A stretch of 60,041 nt of DNA from Sphingomonadales bacterium (GCA_027483465.1 JAIXUQ010000007.1:1-60041); one strand, 5' to 3'. Positions 43,300 through 52,549 are shown, counted from the first letter of the stretch. The notes: generated from the sequence alone by a model not told the origin. Translations and numbers: made by a program.

Positions 43300-45206
43300 C
43301 AGATGCGCACCCGCGCGCCGATGTAGCCGGCGCGGCCCGGCTGGCCAAAGCGCAGCGCGGTTTCATAGGCGGCGTTGAACAGATTTTCGATCCGCGCCGT
43401 CAGCTCCAGCCGCTTGCCCACCGGCAGGGCAGCGCGCACATCCACCAGCGTGTAGCCGGGCAGCCGGGTGGCGTTGCTGGCATTTTCAAACGACGGCCCG
43501 ACATTGAGCAGGCTCACCCCGGTTTCCAGCCCGAAGCCCCAGCGATAATCCACCGCCAGGCTGCTGCTGTGTTCGGGCCGGCGCGGCAGCCGGCGGTTGA
43601 GATTGGCATTGCCGGGCGTGCGGTTGCGGCTGTCGACATAGGTGTGGCTGGCCTGCAGCGTCAGCCCGTCCACCGGTTTCAGGGTGAGCGCCGCTTCCAG
43701 GCCCTCGGCCCGGGCGCGGGCGATATTGTCGTAGGTGCCGAACGGCCGGCCGGTGCAGATGCCGGCCAGCGGCTGCGGGCAGGAGATGAAGATGATCAGA
43801 TCGCGGCTGTCGCGCTGGAACCAGGTGGCGGCAAGCTGCAGGCGGCCGCCGGCCAGCGCCTGGGTGACGCCGGCATCCCAGCCGCGGGCGCGTTCGGGGC
43901 GCAGCAGGCTGTTGCCGAAATTGCTGAGCAGTTGGAACAATGACGGCGCCTTGAAGCCTTCGGCATAGCTGGCGCGCAGCGTGGTGCCGCTGGCGCCCAG
44001 CGTGTAGACGCCGCTGGCCGCCAGGCTGGTGGCATCGCCAAAGCGATCATGATCATCACGCCGCACCCCGCCGGTGAGGGTGAGGCCGGCGGCCGGGCTG
44101 GCGACCAGATTGGCATAAAGGCTGTACAGCCGCGCCCGCCCGCTGGTGACGGCGCCGCCGTTGCTGCTGGTGGCAAAGCGGGAGATTTCCTGTTCGGCCC
44201 CGAACGTGGCTTCCCAGCCATCGGCCAGCGCGGCGATGCCCTGATATTCGATGCGTTCATTGCGGCCCTCGCCGGCAAAGCTGGGCACGCTGCTGGTGGG
44301 CACGCTGTTGCGGCGATCGGTATCGGTGATGGCCAGGCCCAGCCGGTTGCGCAACCGGCCGCCAAACAGCGCGGCGTTGATGCCGGTATAGCCGACAATC
44401 TCGCGGGTGACGGCGGTTTCGTTCACGTCAGCAAAGGCAAAGCTGGGCGGCGGGAAGCCATCCTGGTTGACCCGCCCGCGCGACAGCCAGCCGCGCGCAT
44501 CAACCGAGACATCATCGCCCAGCGCCAGGGTGAGATTGGCATTGGCGCCCCAATTCTCATAACCATCCGGCTCCCGCCCGCCGCGCGATTCGGCAAAGGC
44601 GGAAATGCCGTCGCTGCGCAGCCAGCCGCCGCCGACACTGGCCGAAAGCGGCCCGGCCTGGCCCGACACATTGGCAACCAGATTGGCGGTGCCGCGATAG
44701 CCAACTTCGCCGCGCGCGTTGACGGCGAGGCGTTCGGTGGGCCGGCGGGTGATCATGTTGACCACGCCGGCGATGGCCTGGCTGCCCCACAGCACCGATT
44801 GCGAGCCGCGCAGCACCTCGATCCGTTCGATGTTGCCGATCATCAGATTGCCGAAGTTGAAACCGCCGCCGGGGGTGGAGGGATCATTCAGCTTCACCCC
44901 GTCGATCAGCGCCACGGTCTGTTCGCTGTCAGCCCCGCGGATGAACACCGAGGCAACGCCGCCCAGGCCGCCGTTGCGGGCGATGGTGACCCCGGGGATG
45001 GTGCGCAACACATCGGCGACCGTCTGGCTCTGCCGCCGCTCCAGTTCGGGCAGATCGATGATGCTGATGCTCTGGCCCACCCGCGCCAGCGGCGTGGGCG
45101 TGCGGTTGGCGGTGACGACAATGGTGGGATCGGGAAGGGCGGGATCGGCTTCAGCGGCGTGCAGTGGCGCGGCCAGGGTGGCCGCGATGAGGGCGATGGT
45201 GCGCAT
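43299..45206 (-). CDS. btuB: TonB-dependent cobalamin receptor
   Basis: This 635-aa protein starts at MRTIALIAATLAAPLHA (45206), a signal peptide preceded by GGAGCACCC. It has a TonB box-like segment (PTIVVTANR), a plug domain ending VLRGSQSVLWGSQAIAGVVNM, and a barrel ending in IGARVRI, close to the aromatic C-terminus seen in BtuB relatives. It captures B12 at the outer membrane. Its 160-base leader carries a cobalamin riboswitch. Intact, unlike the sugar receptor at 38032-40437. Confidence 0.93.
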   Translation of the reverse strand: MRTIALIAATLAAPLHAAEADPALPDPTIVVTANRTPTPLARVGQSISIIDLPELERRQSQTVADVLRTIPGVTIARNGGLGGVASVFIRGADSEQTVALIDGVKLNDPSTPGGGFNFGNLMIGNIERIEVLRGSQSVLWGSQAIAGVVNMITRRPTERLAVNARGEVGYRGTANLVANVSGQAGPLSASVGGGWLRSDGISAFAESRGGREPDGYENWGANANLTLALGDDVSVDARGWLSRGRVNQDGFPPPSFAFADVNETAVTREIVGYTGINAALFGGRLRNRLGLAITDTDRRNSVPTSSVPSFAGEGRNERIEYQGIAALADGWEATFGAEQEISRFATSSNGGAVTSGRARLYSLYANLVASPAAGLTLTGGVRRDDHDRFGDATSLAASGVYTLGASGTTLRASYAEGFKAPSLFQLLSNFGNSLLRPERARGWDAGVTQALAGGRLQLAATWFQRDSRDLIIFISCPQPLAGICTGRPFGTYDNIARARAEGLEAALTLKPVDGLTLQASHTYVDSRNRTPGNANLNRRLPRRPEHSSSLAVDYRWGFGLETGVSLLNVGPSFENASNATRLPGYTLVDVRAALPVGKRLELTARIENLFNAAYETALRFGQPGRAGYIGARVRI

Positions 45207-45362
45207 TGGGTGCTCCTGTGGATTGAACAGGAGGCGACGCCCGCCAGCGCGGACAGAAAAAATTGTTGGCCGGCACCGGCATGCGTCACCTCCTCGTCTG
45301 TCGTCACGCGGAGGCTCTGCTCCGATCGCGCGGATGGTCCCGTCCGCGAGAAGGATCGACGG

Positions 45363-45545
45363 CACCGGGCAGGTCTCCTGGCTTCCGGGTCATCACGTTC
45401 GCCCTGCCTTCCCAATCCCGGAGGATCAGTGGCGTCGTCGGGCGACCGCTCACCGGTCACAGTTGCGGGCACAGCCCCGGCCTTGGCGGCAAAACCGCCG
45501 TTCCGGGTTCCCTTTTCAGCCCCTCGCGGGGCACCTGATGCAGCC
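45363..45545 (-). ncRNA. Cobalamin (AdoCbl) riboswitch controlling btuB-F-C-D
   Basis: On the minus strand the leader contains the hallmarks of the cobalamin riboswitch. These are GGTGCCCCGCGAGGGGCTGA near its 5' side, AAAAGGGAACCCGG, GCCCGCAACTGTGACCGGTGAG, GCCACTG, and the B12 box AGCCAGGAGACCTGCC at 45383-45368. B12 binding should lower expression of the uptake operon. Limits are approximate; a sequestering element would lie between 45363 and 45206. Confidence 0.92.
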
Positions 45546-45586
45546 CCGCCATGCCAAGCCGGCGGGCATTTGGCAAGGGTGGGAGG

Positions 45587-46498
45587 CTATAGCGCGAAGG
45601 CCGCCAGCGCCGCCGCCGCAATGATGTCACCCTTTTCCTGCACGAAATGGCCGCCATCGGCGATCTCCAGCGGCGGCGGGCAGCCGTGGATGGTGGCGCG
45701 CAGGCGGGCCATCACGTCCGGGCCCAGCACCGGATCGGCCATGCCCACCGCCATGAAGGTGGGGCCGCGCCATTCATCCTGCCACCAGCGCGCGGCGGCG
45801 CGGGCGGTGGTGACCCCGGCCATGGCGGGCGCGGTCATCACCAGTTCGGGAAAGCGGCGCACCCCGGCCTTGTGGCGGGCATCGGGAAAGGGAGCGGCAT
45901 AGGCGGCGGCCTCGGCGGCGCTGATATCGGGCTGGGAACGCTGCATCAGGGCGGCAATGTCGAGATCGGGGCGGCTGCGGTTGAAGTCGCGCCAGCGCGC
46001 GAAGCCCTCGCTCACCGGTTCGCCCAGCGGGATGGTGGTGTTCATCACCAGCAGGCGGGTGAAGCGTTCGGGCATGGCCGGCGGCAGGGTGAGGCCCAGG
46101 ATGCCGCCCCAATCCTGGCAGACGAGGCAGACATTGGCGAGATCGAGCGCGGCGACGAAGGCCAGCAGCGTTTCGCGATGAAAATCGAATGTATAGGTCG
46201 CCTCGTCCACCGGCTTGTCAGACCGGCCGAAGCCGAACAGATCGGGCGCCACCACCCGGTGACCGGCCGCGACAAACAGCGGGATCATCTTGCGATAAAG
46301 ATAGCACCAGGTCGGCTGGCCGTGCAGGCACAGGAAGGTGACGGCGGCATCGGCCGGGCCTTCATCGAGATAATGCAGCCTCAGGCCGGCAAAGCCGGGC
46401 AGATCATCGCGATATCGCGGCGCAAAGCCAAAGCCGGGCAAGCCGGCAAAGCGGGCATCATCGGTGCGCAGGGCAGGCAGGGCGGGCGGCACGGTCAT
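45587..46498 (-). CDS. Haloalkane dehalogenase-like alpha/beta hydrolase
   Basis: This 303-aa protein starts at MTVPPALPAL (46498). It contains the oxyanion motif HGQPTW (59-64), the nucleophile in CQDWGG (Asp129 with Trp130, the halide-binding pair of haloalkane dehalogenases), an acid candidate in GMADPVLGPD, and the catalytic His in GGHFVQEKG. This arrangement fits the DhmA/haloalkane dehalogenase subfamily; an epoxide hydrolase is less likely because of the adjacent Trp. It is divergent from a small membrane-protein gene across a palindromic operator. Confidence 0.8.
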   Translation of the reverse strand: MTVPPALPALRTDDARFAGLPGFGFAPRYRDDLPGFAGLRLHYLDEGPADAAVTFLCLHGQPTWCYLYRKMIPLFVAAGHRVVAPDLFGFGRSDKPVDEATYTFDFHRETLLAFVAALDLANVCLVCQDWGGILGLTLPPAMPERFTRLLVMNTTIPLGEPVSEGFARWRDFNRSRPDLDIAALMQRSQPDISAAEAAAYAAPFPDARHKAGVRRFPELVMTAPAMAGVTTARAAARWWQDEWRGPTFMAVGMADPVLGPDVMARLRATIHGCPPPLEIADGGHFVQEKGDIIAAAALAAFAL

Positions 46499-46528
46499 GG
46501 CGGTCCTCGGCTGATGGATCGAAATTAA

Positions 46529-46544
46529 TGTAGCATACGCTACA
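46529..46544. promoter_or_regulatory. Palindromic operator TGTAGC-N4-GCTACA
   Basis: A perfect 6+6 inverted repeat with 4-base centre lies between the divergent hydrolase gene and the membrane-protein gene. This size suits a TetR/MarR-type dimer. No such regulator gene lies next to it in the window. Confidence 0.55.
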
Positions 46545-46581
46545 TATCTGCGCCATGATGGCGTGGAGAGGAGTTCGGGCC

Positions 46582-47004
46582 ATGACCATCGCACAGCAGC
46601 GCCGCTGGCTGAAGTTCACCGCCATCGGCATCGCCCTGTTCGGGCCGGTCTTCTCGCTGGGCACCATCCCGGCGCTGGCCGAACCGGCGCGCTGGTCGCT
46701 GGATCTGCTGGCCTGGCCGCTGGACGGCGCCCAGAATTATGCAGCCGATACCAGCCGCTTCCTCACCGCCATCACCGGCGGCTTCCTGCTTGGCTGGGGC
46801 GTGATGGTGTGGCTGCTGGCGACGCGCGTGCATGCCCTCGCCCCCGAACCGGTGCGCCGCACGGTGGTGACCGGCCTGGTCGCCTGGTTCCTGCTCGACA
46901 GCGCGGGGTCGATCGCATCGGGCCATGCCGCCAATGCCGGCTTCAACATCATCGTACTGCTGATCCTGGTGGGGCCGCTGTGGTGGCCGGCGCACGAAGG
47001 TTGA
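46582..47004 (+). CDS. Small integral membrane protein, four predicted helices
   Basis: This 140-aa protein starts at MTIAQQRRWLKF (46582) with GAGAGGAG upstream; an earlier ATG at 46555 is also in frame. Hydrophobic stretches lie around residues 11-30, 58-82, 95-112 and 115-132. The family is not certain, though it resembles small uncharacterised membrane proteins found in proteobacteria. The VOC gene starts two bases after its stop, so the two are probably one transcript driven from the palindrome-containing region. Confidence 0.65.
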   Translation: MTIAQQRRWLKFTAIGIALFGPVFSLGTIPALAEPARWSLDLLAWPLDGAQNYAADTSRFLTAITGGFLLGWGVMVWLLATRVHALAPEPVRRTVVTGLVAWFLLDSAGSIASGHAANAGFNIIVLLILVGPLWWPAHEG

Positions 47005-47006
47005 AC

Positions 47007-47393
47007 ATGGCGCTGCCGCTCGATCATCTCACCATCCTGTCCCGCGATCCCGCGGCCAGCGCCGCCTGGTATGGCGTGCTGCTGCCGCTGCTCGGCTTTG
47101 TGCCGGTGAAGGATCATATCTGGCGCAACGCCGCCGGGCTGCACCTGCAATTCGGCGCGGCCCGGCCGGAAACCCGGCCCTATGAGCGTTATGGCGCCGG
47201 CATGAACCATATCGGCTTTGCCGCGCCCGATGTTGCCTTTGTGGAGCATGTGGCCGCCGCGATGCGCGCCGCCGGCCACGAGGCGCGCCTTCAGCGGTTC
47301 GACGGCGGCACCGTGGCGCTGTTCCTGCCCGATCCCGATGGCTTCCGGGTGGAATTGTCGTGGTATCCGCCGGGGGTGCCGCCGGTGGATTGA
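47007..47393 (+). CDS. VOC-family (glyoxalase/bleomycin-resistance-like) protein
   Basis: This 128-aa single VOC module begins DHLTILSRDPAASAAWYG and ends with DPDGFRVELSWYPP. Metal ligand candidates are His7, His68 (MNHIGF) and Glu117 (RVELSW). The fold supports dioxygenases, isomerases and resistance proteins; the substrate cannot be told. It lies directly behind the membrane-protein gene and opposite a dehalogenase-like hydrolase, which would suit a detoxification unit. Confidence 0.82.
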   Translation: MALPLDHLTILSRDPAASAAWYGVLLPLLGFVPVKDHIWRNAAGLHLQFGAARPETRPYERYGAGMNHIGFAAPDVAFVEHVAAAMRAAGHEARLQRFDGGTVALFLPDPDGFRVELSWYPPGVPPVD

Positions 47394-47404
47394 GGCCGCC
47401 TGGC

Positions 47405-47421
47405 CATAGCATTTGCCTATG
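47405..47421. promoter_or_regulatory. Inverted repeat CATAG-N7-CTATG upstream of the redoxin gene
   Basis: The repeat contains ATAG-N7-CTAT, a T-N11-A arrangement typical of LysR-type sites. A similar ATAG-N7-GTAT stands upstream of the LysR gene at 56346. Candidate binding site only. Confidence 0.4.
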
Positions 47422-47476
47422 CACTCCATGACGGCGGGGGCCTTTGCGGCGCCGCGGGCCGGGCCTATGGGGGGCC

Positions 47477-48136
47477 ATGGCCAGTGCCGATTCCCGCCCG
47501 CCCGCGCCGGACCAGCGGCCCGATCCGGCCCCCGCAGCCCCGGATGTCGATCCCGTCTGGCATGCCCGCGCCGATGCGCTGGTGGCGCGGCTGGCGGCGC
47601 TGGGCTGCGGCCGGATGGCGCCCGTGGCCGGTCAGCATTTCCCCGATCTGGCCCTGCCCGATTGGCAGGGCCGGCTCACCCGCCTGTCAGACCTGTGCCG
47701 CGATGGCCCGATCCTGCTCAGCTTCCACCGCGGCCTGTGGTGCCCGTGGTGCCGGGCCGAGCTTGACAGTTGGCAGGCGGCCCGGCCGGCGCTCAGCCAG
47801 TCCGGCTGCCGGCTGGTGGTGGTGACGCCGGAAACCGGCGCCCATGCCGAAGCCATGGCCGCCCGGCTCGGCCCCGGGGCGGTGGTGCTGTGCGATGTCG
47901 ATTTCGGTGCCAGCGGCGCGCTGGGCCTGGCCTTCTTCATGGGGCAGTCCCTGATCCGGGCCTATGCCGAGGCCGGGCTTGATCTGGCCGCCCATTATGG
48001 CGCCATCAGCGGCATCCTGCCGATCCCGGCCAGCTTCGTGATCGAGGTGGGCCTCAGGGTGCGGTTCGCCCATGTCGATCCCGATTTCCGCCGCCGCGCC
48101 GATCCGGCAGCGGTGCTCGCCTCATTGCGGGCCTGA
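47477..48136 (+). CDS. Peroxiredoxin/AhpC-TSA-like redoxin (first paralogue)
   Basis: This 219-aa protein starts at [11 protein letters not shown] (47477). The thioredoxin-fold core has the CPWC motif in [14 protein letters not shown], with [13 protein letters not shown] in front and [11 protein letters not shown] and [10 protein letters not shown] behind. It is a peroxiredoxin-like thiol peroxidase or reductase of unknown partner. It is clearly paralogous to the gene at 54793-55422, and the two flank the bufferin clusters. The 3' end overlaps the convergent doxX-like gene. Confidence 0.82.
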   Translation: MASADSRPPAPDQRPDPAPAAPDVDPVWHARADALVARLAALGCGRMAPVAGQHFPDLALPDWQGRLTRLSDLCRDGPILLSFHRGLWCPWCRAELDSWQAARPALSQSGCRLVVVTPETGAHAEAMAARLGPGAVVLCDVDFGASGALGLAFFMGQSLIRAYAEAGLDLAAHYGAISGILPIPASFVIEVGLRVRFAHVDPDFRRRADPAAVLASLRA

Positions 48137-48562
48137 GGGCTCCAGCCCCAGCATCCGGTCAAGCGAGAATGCCCCCGGCCCGCGCGCGATGATCGGCAGC
48201 AGGATCGCTGCCCAGCTCAGATGGGTGGGCCAGGCATCGGGATAGACGAAGATCTGGATGGTGGCCGTCATGCCCAGCAGGCCCAGTGCGCCCGCCCGCG
48301 TGAACAGGCCCAGCGCCAGCAGGATGGGAAAGGCATGTTCGGCATAGGTGGCGGCATGGGCGGCGATGTCGGGCGGCAGCAGCGGCAGCGCATATTCATA
48401 TTCGAACAAGGTGTAGGTGCTGTCCTTCAGGGTGATCAGCCCTTCCACCTTGGTGCGGCCCGACAGGAAGAAGATGGCGCCGATGCCCAGCCGGCACACC
48501 AGCAGCCACAGCGCTTCGGGGATGCGCGCCAGCAGCGCGGCCAGGGCGTGATACAGCGTCAT
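48122..48562 (-). CDS. DoxX-family membrane protein of the bufferin operon
   Basis: This 146-aa protein starts at one of two adjacent ATGs (48565/48562) overlapping the bufC stop. It has four hydrophobic helices and the DoxX signature [19 protein letters not shown] and [26 protein letters not shown]2282-DUF692-DUF2063-DoxX is a known operon order (gig / bufferin operons induced by gold, copper or related stress). The last gene probably anchors or feeds the redox chemistry at the inner membrane. Confidence 0.88.
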   Translation of the reverse strand: MTLYHALAALLARIPEALWLLVCRLGIGAIFFLSGRTKVEGLITLKDSTYTLFEYEYALPLLPPDIAAHAATYAEHAFPILLALGLFTRAGALGLLGMTATIQIFVYPDAWPTHLSWAAILLPIIARGPGAFSLDRMLGLEPSGPQ

Positions 48563-49272
48563 CATCCGTCTCCAATGGCGGGAACCAGGGCGCCGGCGGC
48601 GGCCAGCGCCGGCAAATGGGCAAGCTCGGCCGCCGCCAGATGGCCAAGCGGCACCCGCCGGCGCAGCGCCAGCAGCAGCGGCAGCGCGGCGGCCGGCAAG
48701 CAGCTGACCACCACCCCCGCCGCCGGCCGGCTGACCAGCGCCAGTTCGCCTTGGCGCGGAAAGCGGCGCGGCCAGCGCGCGCCGGGCTGGTGGGCCTGCC
48801 ACAGGCTGTTGACCGGAAAGGGCGAGGCCAGCCAGCGGGTGGCCGCCGCCAGCGGCCAGGGCCGATCAGGGTGCAGGCGGCGCGGGCGGCGCGGCGGCGG
48901 CGCGGCAAACAGCGCCTCCACCACCAGCCATTCCAGCCGCGCCAGATCGGCCAGCCAGGGCCATGCGGCCAGTTCGGCGGTGCGCGCCACCAGCCGCGGC
49001 AGGCCGCGGCCATAAAGGCACAGGCGCGGATCGGCCGGTGGGTGGGCGCGGGCATGGCGGCGGGCCAGCGCGGCAAAGGCGGCATCGCCCAGCGCGGCGC
49101 GCAGCACTGGATAATTGCCGGCCAGCGCCGCCGTGGCCGCCGCCAGCGCATTGTTGGCATGGATCGCCACGGCGCGGGCCAGCGCCGCATCGGCCGGCAC
49201 GCCATGGCCGCACAGCCACGTGGCAAAATCCCCTTCGAACCGGGCCGGGGCGGGCCGCGCTTCAAGCGGCAC
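48562..49272 (-). CDS. bufC: BufC/HvfC-type partner protein of the MNIO enzyme (DUF2063)
   Basis: This 236-aa protein starts, as annotated, at the GTG at 49272, overlapping the end of bufB by 11 bases; the open frame extends to 49458 but that part is a shadow of bufB. It contains [30 protein letters not shown], the N-terminal helical domain of DUF2063/BufC, which recruits the precursor peptide to the MNIO enzyme. Product role: helps BufB install thiooxazole-type modifications on bufferin cysteines. Confidence 0.85.
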   Translation of the reverse strand: MPLEARPAPARFEGDFATWLCGHGVPADAALARAVAIHANNALAAATAALAGNYPVLRAALGDAAFAALARRHARAHPPADPRLCLYGRGLPRLVARTAELAAWPWLADLARLEWLVVEALFAAPPPRRPRRLHPDRPWPLAAATRWLASPFPVNSLWQAHQPGARWPRRFPRQGELALVSRPAAGVVVSCLPAAALPLLLALRRRVPLGHLAAAELAHLPALAAAGALVPAIGDG

Positions 49273-50161
49273 CGGCGGGCTCCAGCAGGGCGGCGGGCTC
49301 CAGCAGGGCGGCGGCTTGGTGCGCTTCGGCCAGCAGATCGGCCAGGGCCGGCAGTTCGCCGTCGCGCTCCACCATGATCGGGCGCGGCCCGATGCGGGCC
49401 AGCAGCCGGGCGGCCAGCGCCCACACCGGGGCGGCCACCGGGGCATCATGGCTGTCAATCAACAACGGGCTGCCGGCATCGGCGCGGTGGCCGGCCACAT
49501 GGATCTCGCCGATCAGATCGCCGGGCAAACAGTCAATCAGCAGGCCCGCATCCAGCCCCAGATTGTGCGCCGAAACATGGATATTGTTGACATCCACCAA
49601 CAGGCCGCAGCCGCTGGCCAGCGCCAGTTCGGCCAGGAATTCATGCTCGGGCAGATCATGGCCGCCAACATCGGCATAGTGGGACGGGTTTTCGATCAGC
49701 AGGCGGCGGCCCAGCCCATCCTGCGCGCGGTGCACATTGGCGATGCACAGCGCCAGCGCGGCGCGGGTGCGTGGGAATGGCAGGAAATCCGGCACATGCC
49801 AGCGCCCGCCATCAATCCGCTGCCAGGCGAGATGATCAGACAGCAGCACCGGGCCGATCCGGTCACACAGACGGCGAAGCTGGCCGAGATGGCGGGCCGG
49901 CGCCGGGCAGGTGCCGGCCAGCGCCAGGCCAACGCCGTGCAGCGCCACCGGCGAGCGCGCCGCCACGGCCATCAGCGCCTCCAGCCGGGGGCCGCCGGCC
50001 ACCATGAAATTTTCGGCATGCACCTCAAACCACAGGCCCGGCGGCGGCGCGGGCGGATCGCCGGCCGCCAGCGCCGCCAGATGGGGCAGGCGCAGGCCGA
50101 TGCCGGCGCCCAGCCCCATGGCCAGACCCTGTGTGATCCTGCCTGTGATCCTGCCGTGCAT
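49262..50161 (-). CDS. bufB: MNIO-family bufferin maturase (DUF692)
   Basis: This 299-aa TIM-barrel protein of the multinuclear non-haem iron oxidase family carries the expected ligands [44 protein letters not shown] and HVAGHR. These enzymes use iron and oxygen to convert cysteines of the partner peptide. It starts 10 bases after the bufA1 stop and is followed by bufC, giving the standard order. Confidence 0.92.
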   Translation of the reverse strand: MHGRITGRITQGLAMGLGAGIGLRLPHLAALAAGDPPAPPPGLWFEVHAENFMVAGGPRLEALMAVAARSPVALHGVGLALAGTCPAPARHLGQLRRLCDRIGPVLLSDHLAWQRIDGGRWHVPDFLPFPRTRAALALCIANVHRAQDGLGRRLLIENPSHYADVGGHDLPEHEFLAELALASGCGLLVDVNNIHVSAHNLGLDAGLLIDCLPGDLIGEIHVAGHRADAGSPLLIDSHDAPVAAPVWALAARLLARIGPRPIMVERDGELPALADLLAEAHQAAALLEPAALLEPAGAA

Positions 50162-50171
50162 GGCCGCCGGA

Positions 50172-50432
50172 TCAGGCCGGGGTCAGTGAGCCGGCGCCCT
50201 TGGGCGTCTTGATCTTCGTGCAGGTGCCCGCCGGCACCAGCTTCCAGGCGTTTTTCTGATAATCCACCGTCGAGGTGCCGGCACAGCTGGTGCCCGCGCC
50301 AGCGGCGCAATCATTCTGCCCGGCCTTGGAGACGCCATAGCATTTTTCCATCTTCGGCTTGTCGGCCGCGCCCGCGGCGCCGGCGGCCAGCGCCGCCAGC
50401 ACGGCGGCGCCCAGCATCGTCTTGGCTGTCAT
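50172..50432 (-). CDS. bufA1: BufA1-type bufferin precursor (DUF2282 metallophore)
   Basis: This 86-aa protein starts at [10 protein letters not shown] (50432), six bases after GGAGG; a tandem ATG at 50435 is too close to it. A signal peptide ([13 protein letters not shown]) is followed by a mature peptide with four cysteines (31, 42, 50, 71): [29 protein letters not shown]. Bufferins are post-translationally modified periplasmic metal-binding peptides that protect against copper. The upstream promoter fits an ECF sigma factor of SigF type. Confidence 0.9.
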   Translation of the reverse strand: MTAKTMLGAAVLAALAAGAAGAADKPKMEKCYGVSKAGQNDCAAGAGTSCAGTSTVDYQKNAWKLVPAGTCTKIKTPKGAGSLTPA

Positions 50433-50565
50433 CATCTGCCTCCACCTGCCGCCTGCCCGCACCGGTTGCGCGGCTGCCCCGGAAAAAACGGAGTGCAAGG
50501 GGCAGCCGCGCCGGCACCAGCGGGGGGGAGGCGGATCAACACGGCCGCAGGCACCTGCCCAGCAA

Positions 50566-50591
50566 TTCGCCGGGCGCGGCCGGCCGGTTAC
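50566..50591 (-). promoter_or_regulatory. ECF (SigF-type) promoter of the bufA1 operon
   Basis: Minus-strand GTAACC (50591-50586), 16 bases, CGAA (50569-50566). This agrees exactly with the GTAACC-N16-CGAA motif I recall for Caulobacter SigF, which controls bufferin operons. It implies a leader of about 125 bases. Confidence 0.75.
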
Positions 50592-50604
50592 AGCCGGCCC
50601 ATTT

Positions 50605-50630
50605 GTAACCGGCGGGCAGCGGTGAGCGGA
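50605..50630 (+). promoter_or_regulatory. ECF (SigF-type) promoter of the bufA2 operon
   Basis: Plus-strand GTAACC (50605-50610), 16 bases, CGGA (50627-50630). Its -35 box is only 13 bases from the -35 of the divergent bufA1 promoter, so the two polymerases would share one face-to-face region. Confidence 0.65.
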
Positions 50631-50705
50631 CAAGCCCATGCCGGCTGCCATGGGGGCAGCGGCACCGATCGCCGCCAGCCCTGGCGCCCATCATTGGAGA
50701 TGATC

Positions 50706-50957
50706 ATGCTTGCCACCCGACTCTCGCTTGCCACCGCCGCGGCCGCCATCGCCGTCACCGGTGCCGCCGTCGCCCAGGCCGCGGCCGCCGATGAAAAGGT
50801 CGTCCACTGCTATGGCATCAACACCTGCAAGGGCAGCTCTGACTGTGCCACCGCCAAGAGCGCCTGCAAGGGCCAGAACGCCTGCAAGGGCCAGGGCTTC
50901 AAGGCCTTGACCGTGAAGGCCTGCAAGGCCGCCGGCGGCCGCCTCACCGAAAAATGA
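50706..50957 (+). CDS. bufA2: BufA2-type bufferin precursor
   Basis: This 83-aa protein starts at MLATRLSLAT (50706), with GGAG seven bases before it. A signal peptide (TAAAAIAVTGAAVAQA) is followed by a Cys/Lys-rich mature peptide with six cysteines (35, 41, 47, 54, 60, 73) in repeated CKG units: HCYGINTCKGSSDC, SACKGQNACKGQG. This is a bufferin type different from bufA1. It is served by its own MNIO and BufC genes downstream. Confidence 0.88.
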   Translation: MLATRLSLATAAAAIAVTGAAVAQAAAADEKVVHCYGINTCKGSSDCATAKSACKGQNACKGQGFKALTVKACKAAGGRLTEK

Positions 50958-51014
50958 GGCCGATGGGGGCCGGCGCGGTTGTGCTGCCGCCGGCCCCTGT
51001 TGCCGGGTATCGCC

Positions 51015-51833
51015 ATGATCCCGCCCTCCTGCCTGTTCGGGCTTGGCCTGCGCCGCCCCCACCATGCCGAATTCCTGGCCGGGCGGGTGAAGGTGGATTT
51101 CGTCGAGGTCATCTCGGAGAATTTCATGGTGGATGGCGGCCGGCCGGCGGCGGTGCTGGCCGGCGTGCGCCGCCATTATCCGGTGGCGCTGCACGGCGTG
51201 TCGATGAGCCTGGGCACCGCCACCGGCCTCAACCCGGCCTATCTGGCGCGGCTGCGCGCGCTGGCCGATGCCATTGATCCGCTGTTTGTCTCCGATCATC
51301 TGGCCTGGACCGGGATTGACGGGGTGAACAGCCATGATCTGCTGCCCCTGCCCTACAGCGAGGAGGCGCTGGCCGTGGTGGCGCGCAACATCGATCAGGC
51401 GCAGGCGGCGCTGGGCCGGCCGCTGCTGATCGAAAACCCCTCCACCTATCTGGATTTCCACGCCAGTTGCATGGGGGAAGGCGAATTTCTTGCCGCGCTG
51501 GTGGCGCGCACCGGCTGTGGCCTGCTGCTTGATGTCAACAACATCCATGTCTCCGCCCATAATCACGGCCGCGATCCGCTGGCCGAACTGGCCGCCATCC
51601 CGTGGCCGGCGGTGCGCCAGCTGCATCTTGCCGGGCCCAGCCGGGGCCATGACGGGCTGTTGATCGACACGCACGACTCGCCGGTGCCGGCGCCGGTGTG
51701 GGCGCTCTATGGCGAGGTGCGCCGCCGCGCCGGGCCGGTGGCGGTGATGATCGAGCGTGATGATGACATCCCGCCGCTAACCGATCTGCTGGATGAACTG
51801 GCGCTGGCCCGGGCGCCGCTGGCCGCCGCCTGA
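51015..51833 (+). CDS. bufB: Second MNIO-family bufferin maturase (DUF692)
   Basis: This 272-aa protein starts at [17 protein letters not shown] (51015). It has MNIO motifs [50 protein letters not shown] and [11 protein letters not shown]. It is a paralogue of the enzyme at 49262-50161, but clearly diverged from it and paired with BufA2. The stop overlaps the next start (ATGA). Confidence 0.92.
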   Translation: MIPPSCLFGLGLRRPHHAEFLAGRVKVDFVEVISENFMVDGGRPAAVLAGVRRHYPVALHGVSMSLGTATGLNPAYLARLRALADAIDPLFVSDHLAWTGIDGVNSHDLLPLPYSEEALAVVARNIDQAQAALGRPLLIENPSTYLDFHASCMGEGEFLAALVARTGCGLLLDVNNIHVSAHNHGRDPLAELAAIPWPAVRQLHLAGPSRGHDGLLIDTHDSPVPAPVWALYGEVRRRAGPVAVMIERDDDIPPLTDLLDELALARAPLAAA

Positions 51834-52549
51834 TGAGCGGGCTGGCCGCCTTGCAGCGCCGTTTTCAGGCCGGGTTGATCGCCGGCGATCTGGCCGGCCT
51901 GGCCGCCGAGGTGCGCCACAGCGCCGGGCTGGCCGTGCATGTCCACGCCGCCCGCGCCATGCTGGTGGAGGGGCTGGCCGACAATTTCGCCAAGACCCTG
52001 CACTGGCTGGGCGGCGATGCCTTCACCGCGCTGGCGCTGGATTATGCCGCCATCACGCCATCGGGCAGTTGGACCCTGGCGGATTATGGCGATGATTTTG
52101 CCGAATATCTGCGCCGGCACTGCCCCGATGCACCGGAAGTGGCCGATCTGGCCGCGCTCGATTGGGCGTTGCGCACGGCCTTTGCCGCTACCGATCCGGT
52201 GCCGTCTGACTGGGCCAGCGCGCCGGGCGTGGATTGGGAACGGCTGCGCCTGGCGCTGGCCCCCGGTGCCACGCTGATCGCCATGGCCAGCAATGCCGAT
52301 GCGATCTGGCAGGCCATCCCCGATCGGCCGATCGCGCCGGCCGCCACGCCCGGCGTGGTGCTGGTGTGGCGGCAGCGGCTGGAGCCGCATTTCCGCCGCC
52401 TGCCCGCCGCCGAAGCCGGCCTGCTGGCGGCGCTGGCCGACGGCCTGCGCTTTGGCCCGGCCTGCGATGCCAGCGGCGCCACCTCGCAGCAGATCGGCGG
52501 CTGGCTGCAAGCCTGGCTCAGCGACGGGCTGGTGGTGCCACGGGCCTGA
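51833..52549 (+). CDS. bufC: Second BufC/HvfC-type partner protein (DUF2063)
   Basis: This 238-aa protein is coupled to the second bufB. Its N-terminal domain has [44 protein letters not shown] and [23 protein letters not shown], typical of DUF2063. The C-terminal half is the usual alpha/beta partner domain. The 3' end converges on and overlaps the YeeE gene by 32 bases. No doxX follows this copy. Confidence 0.87.
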   Translation: MSGLAALQRRFQAGLIAGDLAGLAAEVRHSAGLAVHVHAARAMLVEGLADNFAKTLHWLGGDAFTALALDYAAITPSGSWTLADYGDDFAEYLRRHCPDAPEVADLAALDWALRTAFAATDPVPSDWASAPGVDWERLRLALAPGATLIAMASNADAIWQAIPDRPIAPAATPGVVLVWRQRLEPHFRRLPAAEAGLLAALADGLRFGPACDASGATSQQIGGWLQAWLSDGLVVPRA

